The position numbers and the translations under genes were made by a program. A DNA stretch of 64,000 nt from Larimichthys crocea (Eukaryota > Chordata > Actinopteri > Sciaenidae). Below the pieces are notes generated by a model. That model ran no database searches. It had not been told where the DNA came from and saw only the letters and a program-made list of their open reading frames with translations. Position 1 is the stretch's first letter. Every line of letters begins with the position of its first letter. Positions 24,600-39,142 of this stretch are shown here, piece after piece. The DNA lies in NCBI RefSeq assembly GCF_000972845.2, contig NC_040018.1, positions 17,388,444-17,452,443 of the forward strand. The letters run 5' to 3'.

Positions 24600-24965
24600 G
24601 AGGCTGAGGGAGACCCGGGCAGGAGACTCAGTCCCGGTTTGGGCCAGTTTTCACATCGCCCATTCTTCCGTGATGTGCCGGGCCACAGAGCGGTTTGTCG
24701 GCGGACTCCTCTGCTGCTGTCGACGCGTCCTTTGAGTTTCCATGCTTCAATTACAAAAAGCTTTGAACTTTGTTTCTTCTCCTCAGCCACAAAACTGACC
24801 CAGCGTCCACGTTAACAGCCATGCTTCATTTCAATTAAAAGTCCGATTAAAAGACTAAAAGAGCGGGGATTCAATTAACGTTTAACCGCTTGTAACAGCC
24901 TGAGTCCGGACAACCGTCCAACGGACAGACGGACCCGACCCAAACTCCCCTACGGATGACATCAC

Positions 24966-24968
<3 letters not shown>

Positions 24969-25030
<62 letters not shown>

Positions 25031-25031
25031 C
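24969..25031. repeat. Compound (GT)n(GA)n microsatellite upstream of rhou
   Basis: A GT repeat of about 49 bp followed by GA repeats, about 370 bp 5' of the rhou start codon and within the divergent rhou/pdcd2 intergenic space. Confidence 0.9.
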
Positions 25032-25193
25032 AACAGTACTACTAATAAAAGTTATAATAAGCTTTATTATCATTTAAGTTATTATAATAGACATTTAATT
25101 AAACAATGTTTTTCTTGTAACTTTTGTCAAGTTTAGTCTGTTTTACACAAGCTGCTGAAAAACACACAAAAACACATTTCTTTTACTTCTTCA

Positions 25194-25210
25194 TAATATA
25201 TATATATATA

Positions 25211-25251
<41 letters not shown>

Positions 25252-25259
25252 TATATATA
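25194..25259. repeat. (TA)n microsatellite
   Basis: Alternating TA with a few AAT interruptions, followed by a GA-rich tract to about 25310. Lies between rhou and pdcd2, which are transcribed away from each other. Confidence 0.9.
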
Positions 25260-25922
25260 GATAATAAGAAATAGAAGAGAGAGAGAGGGAGAGAGAGAGA
25301 CAGAGAGAGAGGTGGAACTAATTTGAGTTAATTTATATTGCTCTTTTTATTTTAAAAATGTACTTAATGTTTGTTATGCACTGTCTTGCATGTTAAAAAA
25401 CCTACTTGGTTATAAACCTGATTCTGATTTACTCTATAACACTGCATCATATTTCATAAAATGATCAAATGTTTTGAATAAAAAGGTCTTAATCTGCCAC
25501 GTGACAGCTAGATATAACTGTCAGATAAATGTAGTGGAGTAGAGAGTACAATATATCGCTGTGAGGTGCAGTATAAAGTTATAAAGTGTCATCAAATGGA
25601 AATATTTAATTAAAATACAAATTGGCTGATTTGACATGTGCGCCATCTAGTGGACAGAATGAAAAATACTTTTTTATTTAAAAAAAATAATAATAATAAT
25701 AAAAGCGAGTTTCAGATAAGATATAAAATGCCAATGTTCCCCACAAATAATAAATATAGATGAGTCTTTATAATGTATGTGCCATAATACAGTGAGAGTT
25801 ACGGAACTACACACAGGCTCCTCAGTGTTTCCTCACGGACGCTTTTCTGAGCTGCCCCCACGTGTGTCCTGTGTGTTGTTGTTGTCAGGTTGTTCACATG
25901 ACAGGCTGATATATTTTATAAC

Positions 25923-28767
25923 ATGTCCGGCGATACAAACACGTCCTCGGCGGAGGTAGTTCTGGGTTTCCTGGAGGAGGCGGAGCCGTGGCGGCTTCAG
26001 TCCCCGCAGTTCCCCAGTAAAGTCGGGGGGAAACCGGCGTGGCTCAGCCAGAGAGGCCTGCCCTCACTGCCCGGGCTGGAGTGTGAGATATGCCGCCTGC
26101 CAATGGCCTTCCTGCTGCAGGTCAGTGTCCCGGAGACGTAAATAATAGTTCACTGTGTATGTGGGGACTGTTCATAAGATAAACTACGCAGAGACAGACT
26201 GATTACTGTGCTACATAGAGGATGAATAATGGAAAAGCTGCCAGAAAGCAGCTTGGGTGGAAGAAATATGTGGAAGAGTAAAAGTACCAAACAAATTAGG
26301 AAAACTATTTTCTTTGAGACTAATCTGAAAGCAGATAGGAGAAATAACATTATGATGCAGAGCACAAGTTCTGCTTTAAAATAACCCCAAACTCATAACT
26401 CACCTTTATGTCAGCCAAGTATTTAACCTCTAGCACATCTCAGCATTATTCGTTATATCTTTATATCTTCTTCTTCAGAGCTGCTCTGAATGATTGCTCT
26501 TCTCCATCTTTCTTTCAGGTGTACGCACCGATCTCTGGTCAGGACACAAGTTTCCACCGGACACTCTTTCTGTTCTGCTGCAAAACTCACGAGTGCTACA
26601 CATGCAACGACAGCCGCTGTATGAAAGGTGACTGTTACTGTTGTGTTTGTCATGTTTGTTTGTACGGGGAAAAAAAGAAGTGACAGCTTGTGTAACACGC
26701 TCTCTTCAGTCTTTTCCTCTCTCCTCTGACAGTTTTACTCTCCTTTCAGTTTTCAGAAGTCAACTCCCGAGGAGGAATGAGTTTTACCCCTACAACCCTC
26801 CGCCAGGTTTGTGTATAAATCTTTGACACCCTCACCTTGAGTCGGGCTGAGAGATGTTGCTTCTCAACATGTCTACATGTTTAGAGATGTTTGATACAGC
26901 GAAGTTGGAAGGATGAAATTTACTAACTGTGAAACTTCATTTCTCAGAGGATGAACCCCCCAGCAACTCTGAACCGGACCAGGGTGTGTTGTCCATCTCT
27001 GGAGTTAAACTATGTTGGGTGTGCGGTTGCCCCGGCAACAAAACCTGCTCCCGCTGTCACACCGTAAGCTACTGTGGAAAACACCACCAGACCCTCCACT
27101 GGAAACACGCACACAAGAAGGAGTGTGGTAGCCAAGGTGTGTTTCCCCTCTAAACACAGAGCAGTCAGCACTTATTCCAGACTAAACCTGACACACGGAA
27201 GACTTCATGTCTTTTGTCTATATGTCTTTGTCTATTCTGTCTATATGTACAGAAGCGTCCACTGTCACAACCTATCCCTTCCTCTTTCCTGAGTCTGAGC
27301 TGGTCACCGAGCCTGAGGAGGAAGAAGAGGAGAAGGAGGACGTGGCAAAGGAGGCTGAAGAAGAAGAAGAAGAAGAAGGGGCTGAAGATTGTCCCTCCTT
27401 AGCAGACAGTAAGCTTTAAATGGTCACATGTATTAAACATAGAAGTCATAGCAGTATAATCAGCAAATCTTTCTGAAGAAAGTGTGTGAACGTTCTCAGT
27501 CATTCAGGTCACCTTTCTTCGAGAAGGGTTCAATCTGGGGCAGCTGGACTTGGTTGTAGATCCATGAAGACGTTTCACCTCTCATCAAAGAGGCTTCTTC
27601 AGTCCTGACTGACTGGTGGGGAGATCTGAGTATTTAGCCTAGGGAGGCTTGTAGACCCATCCATAGTTTCCACTTGTGACAGCTGTGGTCCAAGGCATTA
27701 AAGTCACCTGAGCTCCGGTGTGGACCATGATCATTGGAGTCACATGAGGCTAAGTATGGATTGCTGTTCAGTCTCCTAGGAGGGATGAAAGGACAGCATT
27801 GTCCATGTGGGATAAGAGGTGTCTGAGGCCTCCTCCTCTGTTGAGTGATGGTTTCTCTACTTTTACATAGATAGCCTTCTTCACTCCTCTTCTAAACCAC
27901 CTGTCCTCCATACCAAAAATGTAAACTTCATTGTCATTTAAAGTGTCCTGCGTCCCTAAGTGTAAGAAAACTGCAGTCTAGTCCTGATAACTTTGTCTTC
28001 CTGTGTTGAGCCACGCATTTGTTGACATTACTGATGTACAGTTCGGTGCACTCCTGCATTGTGTTGTCCTTCCTGGATCTTGTGGCCACTTGGGGTATCC
28101 ACAAACGTCTTCACAGATCTACAACAAGTCCAGCTGCCTCAGATTTAACCCTTCTCGTAATCTATGAAAGCCTTTATTGAGTGTTTGTCTTTACTGTTCA
28201 GCCCTGGCAGAGACAGACCTGGAGGAGATGGCTATGCATGAGACTGAAGACAACAAAATGTTTCAGCGGTTCAAAAAGAAGATCGCACCAGAACCACACC
28301 AGGTAGAAAAAAGCAAATAAAAAAAGACTTAAATGAACAGAATCACAGTCTGTGTTTGTGACGTCGTGTTCTGTTGTGTTCAGGTGCTGCGTTACAGTCG
28401 AGGAGGCTCTCCTTTGTGGGTTTCTTCCCAGCACATGCCTTCAGATCAGGATATCCCACCATGCACCTGTGGCGCCAAGAGGATTTTTGAGTTTCAGGTA
28501 GTCACTGGCTGTTACATTTTCAGTAATCTTAAAGATAACATATGGAGCCCAATACATGTAATAATCACGTGTGTGTGTCTTTAGGTGATGCCCCAGCTGT
28601 TAAACAGTCTGTGTGTGGACTCGACAGGAGCCAGTATTGACTGGGGGACACTGGCTATCTATACATGCTCTGCCAGCTGTTACCATGACGACCAGTACTG
28701 CCCAGAGTTCATTTGGAAACAGGACTTCGGCTCAGATCAGCAACACACACAGATTACACCTACATAA
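25923..28767 (+). CDS. pdcd2: Programmed cell death protein 2 (MYND zinc finger)
   Basis: PDCD2 is a conserved chaperone-like protein that escorts ribosomal protein uS5 (RPS2) in 40S assembly. Coding exons are 25923-26120, 26519-26627, 26750-26806, 26948-27136, 27253-27408, 28202-28302, 28384-28497 and 28585-28767. All have GT-AG junctions and agreeing phases, giving 368 residues (human 344). The N-terminal part has [14 protein letters not shown] and the CxxC block [10 protein letters not shown]. The MYND finger spans about residues 144-183 ([15 protein letters not shown] to HKKEC). An acidic Glu-rich linker in exon 5 precedes the C-terminal PDCD2_C domain ([20 protein letters not shown] to SCYHDDQY). 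AATAAA lies at 28899-28904. It is tail-to-tail with tbp, as in mammals. The extra length is mostly the acidic linker. PDCD2L is excluded by the MYND finger. Confidence 0.95.
27485..28165 (-). mobile_element. Degenerate Penelope-like element in pdcd2 intron 5
   Basis: Read on the minus strand, 28080-27780 gives conceptual peptide pieces similar to the GIY-YIG part of fish Penelope elements: GHF, then [15 protein letters not shown] and [17 protein letters not shown], then [10 protein letters not shown]. Stops and frameshifts interrupt the frame. The left part holds GAAGACGTTTCACCTCTCAT and AAGAGGCTTCTTCAG, sequences often seen at the ends of these elements. The reverse-transcriptase region is absent. 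Confidence 0.65.
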
Positions 28768-28904
28768 TGTGTGTATGTGCGCTGTACAGAGTTTACGACA
28801 CACTGATAAATGTTTGGAAACTGGTTTCTGGACTAAAGTAATCACACTCCCAGTCGGTGGACTGGTCACGTGCTGACGGAGGGATCAGACTCAAAGAAAA
28901 TAAA

Positions 28905-30826
28905 GATACTCACTGTCTGATTTTGAGTAGCAGTTGTAAAAAGTATTAGTCGATGCAATGACCATGTGTTGTTATCAATGAGTTCATTTTATGTGTCCAG
29001 ATAGGCAAACAGGAATTCAATGCATCAGTGCTACATACTGTTTGTACAGTAGACAGATTCATGGTAAAAGTTAGAACAGATCAGCTATGACCTTGTGCCT
29101 TATCATCACACAATAAAGTTTTTAACAAAGTTGTCTGAACGTGCATCAGATTTTCTGCAATATTCAGTAGGTCCAGACAGATAATGTACATAAAGCATTT
29201 AAAATAATTTGTTATAAAACATGTCTGAGATAATTCACAATTTAAAAAAAACAGCAATGCTGCCTGGTATTAATTAAATTCATCACAGATGAGGTATATA
29301 CTACAGGACATATATGCCTATGTATGAGGGCATAAATGTGAGCCATTAAGAACCTTCTTTCTTCTTGTACAGGACATCTGTGTTGTTCGACTTGTTAAGG
29401 TGAACATCCAGGTATTTGTATGTTCCCACCATGTCGATGTCCATGGATGTTCACTGGTGTGGTCTGAGGTGTTTCCCCCCAGGTGTCAATCCCAGATTGA
29501 GCAAAGATGGATTTTCTTGCTTATAAATTCATCTTTTCATTTATAATAGAATATTTTTTTTCTGTCAGAAATGTTATAGTCTCATTTTAAATAAAGGCTG
29601 CACATCTAAACTATCATACAACTGTGTTTGGCCTTAAATCTATATACTGTGTAGGGAGACCTTGTGGTCTTTACACAAATTCAATAAAATACCAATATAA
29701 TGGTCCAATAGGAACAGTGGCGGGTCTTTTTTTTTTTTAAACTTGTGCTTCACTTACTCAAAAGTATAAAAATTCCTTATGATCAAGGCAATATATGTTG
29801 TTTTTACAAGAATCTCATAATTTGTCTCACAAAACACAACAAAAGTGACTTTTCCAAATAAGTGAAAGAAGCAACTTTAACAAGAGTCTGTATGTACATA
29901 TTTATTAGTGCACAATGGAGCACAATTTTCAGAAGAATTGCATTTAGATGTGACATGGCTTCCGGGTCTCCAGCCTAACTGCAGCTGAGCTCAGTCTATC
30001 AATTTAATACTAAATGTAATTAAGTATTAAACCATTTTGCTGCCCATATAGACGTCAGGTGAAAAGACACACAAATGGTAAAACTGACGGTCAAAGTTGC
30101 CAGTGATATAACAAGCCCACCAAGAAGTGCCCAAAATGTAAACTCGTTTTTTGGTGTGGCTAAGGAAAAAAAAGTGTGGACAACCGCCTTCACACAAAAA
30201 CAATTCTTCAAAAGAAAATGTTTAAATATAGTTTAAAATAGCCAAAAATAGACAAGATGATTTAACATGAACATGGATTATCTGCCAACGTGACATCTCC
30301 TAGTGCTTGTGCAGGATGTGATTGTGAATTTAAAATTTAAGAGCATCAAACTTCAGTTACTGCTGAACAACTTCCATCAAAAATTTTACTTTAGAGGAAA
30401 CCCCACTTCCAGCATTTCTGAAATTACAACTAAGCTGAACCACCAATTCAACTGAACTGAATGGATAAAAGCCTTTAAAAGCAGACTAAAGTCAAACAAA
30501 AAAACGAAACCTTACCAAATACTGTCAATAGGAATGTGGGGCTGACAGACTCGAATATGTCTTGATACAACTTTGGGACTGAGCAGACGACGATTAATAA
30601 AAATGCAATGTACAAAACTATTTAAAACTGTTTAAAATTAAAACAAAAAAGCAGTCTAAGTCAGACCACTCCTCTCTAATCAGCGTTTTTTTTTGTTTGT
30701 TTTTTTTACATTTCTTTACAGTCTTATGTACAGTCAGGGATGTGATCGGGACAACAGGAATAGCCAAAAATAACTGGGCAAAAACAGATAAAAAGGATCC
30801 AAAAAAACTGGAGATCTGAAAATACT

Positions 30827-30878
<52 letters not shown>

Positions 30879-31040
30879 GAAACACTGGAGGAATAAAAAA
30901 CAAAATAAAATAACTCACATCCCTGTATAACAGCCCTTACAGCAGTCCACTTGTAGAGGTCAACATATAGATGACTCTTCATGTGATTAGAAATGAAAAA
31001 ATAAAAAGAGACGAGCAGGGGAAGAGAAGGAGACCTGGTT
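28905..31040. other. Convergent pdcd2/tbp 3' region
   Basis: No coding sequence seen. The left part follows the pdcd2 polyadenylation signal. The right part is probably tbp 3' UTR: AATAAA on the minus strand is at 29906-29901. A 45-bp poly(A) run lies at 30831-30875; on the tbp strand it is poly(T). Confidence 0.5.
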
Positions 31041-34000
31041 CTACGTCGTCTTGCGGAAGCCTTTTAGGATGGGGTAGATGTTTTCAAACGCTTCATAGAT
31101 CTCTGCTCTCACCTTGGCACCTTTAAAAACAAACAACGCACATATCATTAATTACAATGACAGACCCTGACCCTGACCGGGGCTACAAGGGGGTGTATCT
31201 ATTTATGTTGAACATGACCAGTGACCATCAACGGTCTGATGGTCAGATTGGTGATGTCAAGCTGCTAAAAGTTTTGCAAAAGTTTGCGAAAGTTGGAACC
31301 CAGCTCAACTTCGCTGCCACTGCGACACCCCTATGACTAACACCACTGCCGATGAACGGAAAAACCTGCGTTACGCCACTCCGCCAGATTCTGTCTGAAT
31401 GCAGCTTTACACTGCCAAAGTTCATGACAGTTTGTGAGGAATATGATCAATTTTATAATCAATCCTAGGTTGGGTTGTGTGAAGAGACTGACCGCTATGT
31501 CAGCACAGTCGATAACCAAAAATAAACTTTTTTACAACTATAAAATGGCCCGATCAAAACTTTTTATGTGCTGTAACTCCAGACAGAGTAGCACAACACT
31601 GGTTATCAACTTCTTCTTTTATAAATTTGTGATTAGGGCACAGGATAACTTCTGGTCATAACTAATATCAGTAAGTGCAGCGTTGCAGAGAACATAGCTC
31701 ACATACCTGTGAGCACAACTTTCCCAGAAACAAAGATGAGCAGGACGATTCTGGGTTTGATCATTCGATAAATCAGTCCTGGAAACAGCTCCGGTTCATA
31801 GCTGAAAAAAAACAAACCACCTTATTTTAATCACTACAAGTATGAGTTCAGTCATTAAAATCCTCTTAGTTATTTGCATATAGTCTGCAACCTATTTGAA
31901 ACTTTAAACAATTACATGCGCTTTCAGAGGACACCCTGTTTGTATGAGAGACTTGTTTTCTATCCTTCCCTTCTGTGGCCACAAACATGAAATTCTCACA
32001 ATATAGCATCATATGATGGTGGTTCACAAAGAGCACAACACTAATTACCTGCTAAACTGTTGATGTGTAAGGACTAATCCCTCCAGCCTGATGGGAAACT
32101 TTACGTCGCAGCTTCCAACCATGTTCTGAATCTTGAAGTCCAGGAACTTAGCAGGAAACCCGAGCTTCTGCACCACACGAGCGTATTTTCTGGCAGCTAA
32201 CCTCGATTGCTCCTCACTAGACAGAAGATGAGTTGACGTGAGGCAGAGAAGAAATATGAGGAGAGGAAAAGTGATAGAAGACAATGAGGTATAGAAGATT
32301 TTATTGAAAGTTGAGGAAAGATTAGTATCCTTACTAGAGACAACACTAGTCTCAAAATCTGGCTTTTATTATGGACTTCAGTACAACAAAAGGTCAGTGA
32401 ATATATTCAGACCTCTTGGCTCCAGTGCAGACCATCTTCCCAGAGCTGAAGATGAGGGCAGTAGTCCTGGGCTCTCGTATTCTCATGATGACTGCAGCAA
32501 AACGCTACAGGAAAATGAAGAGAATATTATTACAGCCAGCAGTGCTTCAGGTAATTGTGTGGGCTTCACTTGTTTAGCATAAATGTGTCAAGTATAGGGA
32601 TGCACCGGAATGAAAATTTTCGGCCGAAACCGAAAAAAAATGTAATGGTTGACCGAATACCGAAACCGAATACGAAATGCGGTTGTTAAATTTTTCACTA
32701 TTTTTTACTATTGCATAAATAGCCTAGAATAAATTTGTAGACATGTTTTTTTTTTTCAAAGAAAGTAAATGTTTATTTAATATCCTTCAAAAATTCCAGT
32801 AAAATTTCCAGTTAGTATAATTATTATTTCATTTATACTGTTAGAAAGCCCATGTTCTTTTAATCACTGTTAATTTGTTCTTGAAAGAAATACTATTTAG
32901 TTTTATTATATTTCCGGTGAATTTCCATTTTTCCCACGTTAATGAACGCATCATAGTCATTCCGACGGTCGTGGAACGCACCTCGCATGTGTGAGACGCA
33001 GGAATGTAGAGAGAAGTATATAGCTCCGCTAAAGAGCAGTGTATGATCACCGCGCACGTTGTTTCATTGCATCAATTGCGTCACGCCACTATTCGGCCAC
33101 TTCACCGAAAGCCGAAATGCACTTTTGGGCCATTTTCCGCCGAAAATTTTCAGTGCATCCCTAGTCAAGTATATTTTCATATTTTGCTCATTCAAGAGGA
33201 AAACTTGGCATGGTGACAGCACTACAGGAGAAAACAGGGACTTAAAGCCATTCCTTGTAACGTTTAAAAAAGGTCCAGTGTTTCAGATTTAGTGGTATCT
33301 AGCAACAAAAATGCAGATTGCAATCATTTGTATACTTCTCACCTGACACCGATCAATGAGAACAATTTCACAACTACACATGCTAAATGGTTCGCAATCC
33401 ACAGCCTCACACATGTATACAACTAGATGTACAAGCCGACCCAGATATAGATCCTGATGCATTTCCCCAAATTAATGCATGTCGAAATAAATCAGAACTT
33501 TCCATTAGGCCCACCGATAACAACTCCAAAAAGTCACACTGTTGAGCTGTTGAGCAACAAAGGGCTGATCAGTGTGTGGCAATCTCACCTTTGGGTTGTA
33601 CTCTGCATTTCTGGCTCTCAGTGCGATGGTCTTCAAGTCCAGTTTACAGCCCAGATTTACAGTAGACACGATGTTTCTAATAGTGGGGAAAATAAGAAAA
33701 GCAAAGAGACATAAAGGAAAACGGTTCCATCAGTAATTCTGAATCAAGTTAAGTTGTGTGTAAATGAAGCCAATCGAGTAAATTTTGGTAGTAAAAAACA
33801 ATAACTAAGTAGAGATGACACTAATCTCGTTATGAACACAATTTTGGTCCTTGCATCAATTTTTCTACAGGAATATCTCAAAACTGACTGAGGTGACATA
33901 ACTTAAAGAGCAGAGTGTGTGATTATTTCCAAGAAAGACAGATAAGCAGGATAAACTCTTTCCATTGGATATGAAACATACTGTAGCTGTGGAACGATTC

Positions 34001-34933
34001 CAGAGCTCTCTGAGGCTGGTGTGGCTGGTGTGATAGGGGTCATGGGGGTCAGCGGGGTATTGTAGAGCGGGGTATTCCCCGGCAGTGCTGTGGTGGTCGA
34101 GCCTGTTACCGCCTGGGAATGGAAAAGCTGTGGGGTCTGCCCCGATGTTCCAGGAAGGCCTGGAAAACAAAGAGAGGCAAAGTTATTTTTTCATGATAAC
34201 GATAAATATTCCAAGTTTATTTCCTCAGAATAAATGGGGAAGATAGATTAAAGAGTATAATCTCAAATCACAATACGGTTGTACCTGCGTTTGCCTGCTG
34301 TGCCTGTTGTTGCTGTTGCTGCTGCTGCTGTTGTCTCTGCTGCTCCTCCAGTATAGACAAACTGTTGGTGTTTTGGACGGGCTGTGGTGTCAGGCCTGAG
34401 CCATACGGCATCATGGGACTGAAGATTGGCATGCCTGGGGTCATGGCACCCTGTGCAAGGACACACCGCCAGAAAACATGAAGGAATTGGGACTCGAACA
34501 AATGATACTGATCAACACTGCTGCAATGTTTTTCACTCCATCTCACTTCTTTATATATAAATTAAATAAAAATCTAGGGCGGCTGTGGTTGGAGAGGTAG
34601 AGCAGGTCGTCCAGTAATCAGATGATTATGGTTCGATCCCATGTTAGCAAGATACTGAACCCCAAATCAGTGTGTGAACGGTAGTAGTGGAGTGGTTGGC
34701 ACCTTGCATGGCAGCCAATGGCATCAGTGTGTGAACGAGTGGAGTAAAAAGGAGCTATGCAAGTACAGTATATTTATCATTTATCTAGCAGCTGATTTTG
34801 TAGGTAAAGAAAAAAAATCAGTTTCAAGCAAGTGAGAAGGCAAAATGATTTTCAAACATCAACCACTACGAACACTTGTTACCTGAGGCGAGGCCAGCCC
34901 CTGAAAGGCTGGTATACTGTTGTTTTGGTCCAT
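31041..34933 (-). CDS. tbp: TATA-box-binding protein
   Basis: General transcription factor nucleating TFIID/SL1/TFIIIB. Coding exons are 34933-34883, 34450-34285, 34159-33982, 33676-33589, 32504-32413, 32216-32049, 31801-31707 and 31120-31041; they sum to 918 bases, 305 residues. The start [17 protein letters not shown] and the N-terminal [17 protein letters not shown] block are typical of vertebrates. The poly-Gln tract has only ten residues in mixed CAA/CAG codons, preceded by EEQQR. The saddle core starts at [20 protein letters not shown] and ends GFRKTT, with both direct repeats intact ([37 protein letters not shown]). A non-coding 5' exon probably runs upstream from 35585 and splices to 35121. 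Introns hold a SINE, a hAT copy and a piggyBac-like fragment. TBP2/TBPL2 is less likely given the N terminus and neighbours. Confidence 0.97.
32595..33163. mobile_element. hAT-type MITE in tbp intron
   Basis: The ends are TAGGGATGCACCGGAATG and, on the right, TTTTCAGTGCATCCCTA, inverted copies of each other. The exact 8-bp repeat GTCAAGTA flanks them (32587-32594 and 33164-33171). About 569 bp, no transposase. Lies between the tbp exons at 33676-33589 and 32504-32413. Confidence 0.88.
33268..33345 (+). mobile_element. Fragment of piggyBac-like MITE
   Basis: AAAGGTCCAGTGTTTCAGATTTAGTGG followed by GCAGATTGCAATCA. The terminal block matches the ends of the elements at 19592-20343 and 62188-62568; the right end is missing. 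Confidence 0.55.
34578..34792 (+). mobile_element. tRNA-derived SINE in tbp intron
   Basis: Starts GGCGGCTGTGGTTGGAGAGG with AGAGGTAGAGC as A-box relic and GGTTCGATCCC as B box. The body includes GATACTGAACCCC and the end AGTACAGTATATTTATCATT. The short repeat ATCTAG stands on both sides. This layout is that of a common fish tRNA-derived SINE. Confidence 0.7.
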
Positions 34934-35584
34934 CTTTTTTAGTTCACTGCCACCCAAGAGCAGGAGGAAACACAGGCTGGATAACTGTGTGCAGCAGGTG
35001 TCTCAAAGCGGTTTGTGTGAGGTCTGTGTTACAGTAAAAACAACAAAAACACCAACAACCACAGTGGACCACCACCACCTCCTCCTCCTCCTTCTTGTGT
35101 CTTCTCTGTGGCTGCTATGTCCTGAAACGAAAAGACAGATCCACGGTTTGTTCAGTCATTTCATCGGCTGTGGGGTTATTATTCATCACCGTGCATCATC
35201 AGAGTTGAATGAAGGACTTGCAAATGACATGAAGGCAAATCGAGGCAGCTGTGGCGCGAACAGGTTCACTGTCTGCTAACCACATTTAGCTCAAACGCTA
35301 ACTAACGTTACTTTAACGCGTTCATTCATTGTGGCGCTGTGGTGATATTTGTCCCTTAAAAAGGTTTGCTGTGGAAAACACGGGTGACAACTTTATGAGC
35401 GTACGTGTGATTCTCCTGCAGGACGTCTTGAGCGCCTCCAAAATGAAACATATCAACACACGGGCTAGCTGAAGTTAGCCGCTGTGCTAATGCTAGCCAG
35501 CTAGCATTCAAACGCGTTGCGGCTGCAGTCAAAGCTGAGACTTTGTGCGCTGAAAGAAAAGTCGCAAACAACGCTGACATTTAC

Positions 35585-35730
35585 CAGTGCACCACAGTAA
35601 ACTGCCCGTGAACTCACACTCACACTCTCGCGGTTCAAATCAGCACACGGACAACATTAATTCAGCTCCAGGTGTCCGAGTCTCAGCCCCGGTCCGCTGC
35701 TTCGGCGCTCATAACGAGTGTGAGTGCCGT
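35585..35730 (-). promoter_or_regulatory. Probable tbp non-coding first exon and promoter
   Basis: On the minus strand a good donor (CACTG|GTAAATG) ends an exon at 35585. A matching acceptor (TTTCGTTTCAG|GACATAG) starts the 5' UTR exon at 35121, which runs to the start codon at 34933. The upstream side is CpG-containing, with TCTCGCGG near 35626-35634 resembling half of the TCTCGCGAGA element. The transcription start is not placed. Confidence 0.5.
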
Positions 35731-36109
35731 CGACTGGTGATGTGCTGATCGTGAACGAGCCGGTTCAAAGAGCCGGTTCAAAGAGCCGGTTCAAAGAGCC
35801 GGTTCAAAGAGCCTGCTCCTGTCGGCGAGCCGGTAAGTGTTGTAAATGCAATGAAAACAATTGGCTACAGCAATTTATTACAGAAGGGCATTGCATTCAC
35901 TGGATAAAACAAAAATTGACACCTTATTAGACACCTTATCTTGTATTTTTATTTATTTGTTTGTTTGTTTGTTTGTTTGTTTGTTATATTAGAAAATGTA
36001 ATTTTTACTTTTGAATACTTCAGTACCATGGATGTACTGAATAATTTAACCACAAAATAAATAAGTCAACAGTGCAAAAAATTTGGCTGAATTATTAAAA
36101 GGTATAAGT

Positions 36110-37016
36110 CAGGGGTGTCCAAATTTCTTTTAAATAGGGCTAGATTTGACAATGTAGGGGTGTCCAAATTTCTTTTAAATAGGGCTAGATTTGACAATGT
36201 GAAACATTTAAAAAATGAAAAACAATAAAAGTTACATACAAATGCACAAAGTTTGCATGAAGTTGATGTTCATTTTAAACATGACTTATTATGAGTAATG
36301 CAAAGTCTGTTAACATTTAAGTTTAATACGTATCACTCTTGCTCTTGTCTTTTACAGCAGAATTCAGCATGCATCATTCACTTTTTATGAATACTACCTG
36401 TTTTCTTTGTATATCATCTATATTTGATTTTTGCATTTGTATTTATATTGTGTTTTTATCTTTGTCTATACTGTACTATTACCTGTATTAGGGCCAGCAC
36501 CTCGTCGAAGCCCCCTGTAATTTCGTTGTGCTTACAGTATGTCTGTTGTACGATGACAATAAAAGCTCTCTATTCTATTCTATTCTATTCTACAAGATCA
36601 TTCAGAAAGTAATATTTTATGTGAAGATCAGCGGGGGCCAATACTAACATTTTAAAAATGAAAAACATTAAAAGTTACATACAAATGAAGTTTGCATGAA
36701 GTTGATACAAATCTTAACCTCATGTTCATTTTAAACATGACTTATCATGAGTAATGCAAAGTCTGTTAACATTTAAGTTTAAAACGTATCACTCTTGTCT
36801 TTTAAAAGATCATTCAGAAAGTAATATTTTGTGTCACATCTACAGGTACATAACACCAGCAGTTATGTCCTTACAGCTTAACGTTTAGTGCATTGCTTCA
36901 GTATCTGACAATCCTAGCAGCCCCTAAATAATATATTATAAAAAATGAAGCTTCGGCCACATGAAATCTGACCGCGGGCCGTGATTGGCCCCCGGGCCAG
37001 ACTCTGGACATGCCTG
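36110..37016. mobile_element. Nested hAT-type element with internal duplications
   Basis: The ends read CAGGGGTGTCCAAATTTC and, on the right, GGGCCAGACTCTGGACATGCCTG. The flanking 8-mers GTATAAGT (36102-36109) and ATATAAGT (37017-37024) differ by one base. Inside, a block of about 45 bp at 36113 is repeated directly at 36158. A block of about 150 bp (36204-36356) recurs at about 36650-36805 around a LINE-like insertion. The right part is GC-rich (CCGCGGGCCGTGATTGGCC). Confidence 0.7.
36480..36592 (+). mobile_element. L2-like LINE 3' end
   Basis: TGTAATTTCGTTGTGC, then ATGACAATAAAAGCTCT and a (TCTAT)n tail at 36566-36590: a 3' UTR tail of an L2/CR1-type retrotransposon. Its 5' limit is unclear, perhaps near 36360. 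It sits inside the nested hAT element. Confidence 0.55.
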
Positions 37017-37022
37017 ATATAA

Positions 37023-39033
<2,011 letters not shown>

Positions 39034-39142
39034 GGACACTTCCTGTGTCCGTGTTTGTGTATGAGAGAGTTTGAGAGTTGATTATTAAAACACTTGTTAA
39101 GTAAACACTTGTTACAGTTGCTGATTTACTTGGGTTAATAAA

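Noticed and set aside
24236..24790. 184-codon minus frame over rhou exon 1
   Set aside because: Out of frame with the conserved GTPase sequence; a GC-rich shadow.
34580..34650. tRNA gene in a tbp intron
   Set aside because: Again a SINE head followed by a tRNA-unrelated body.
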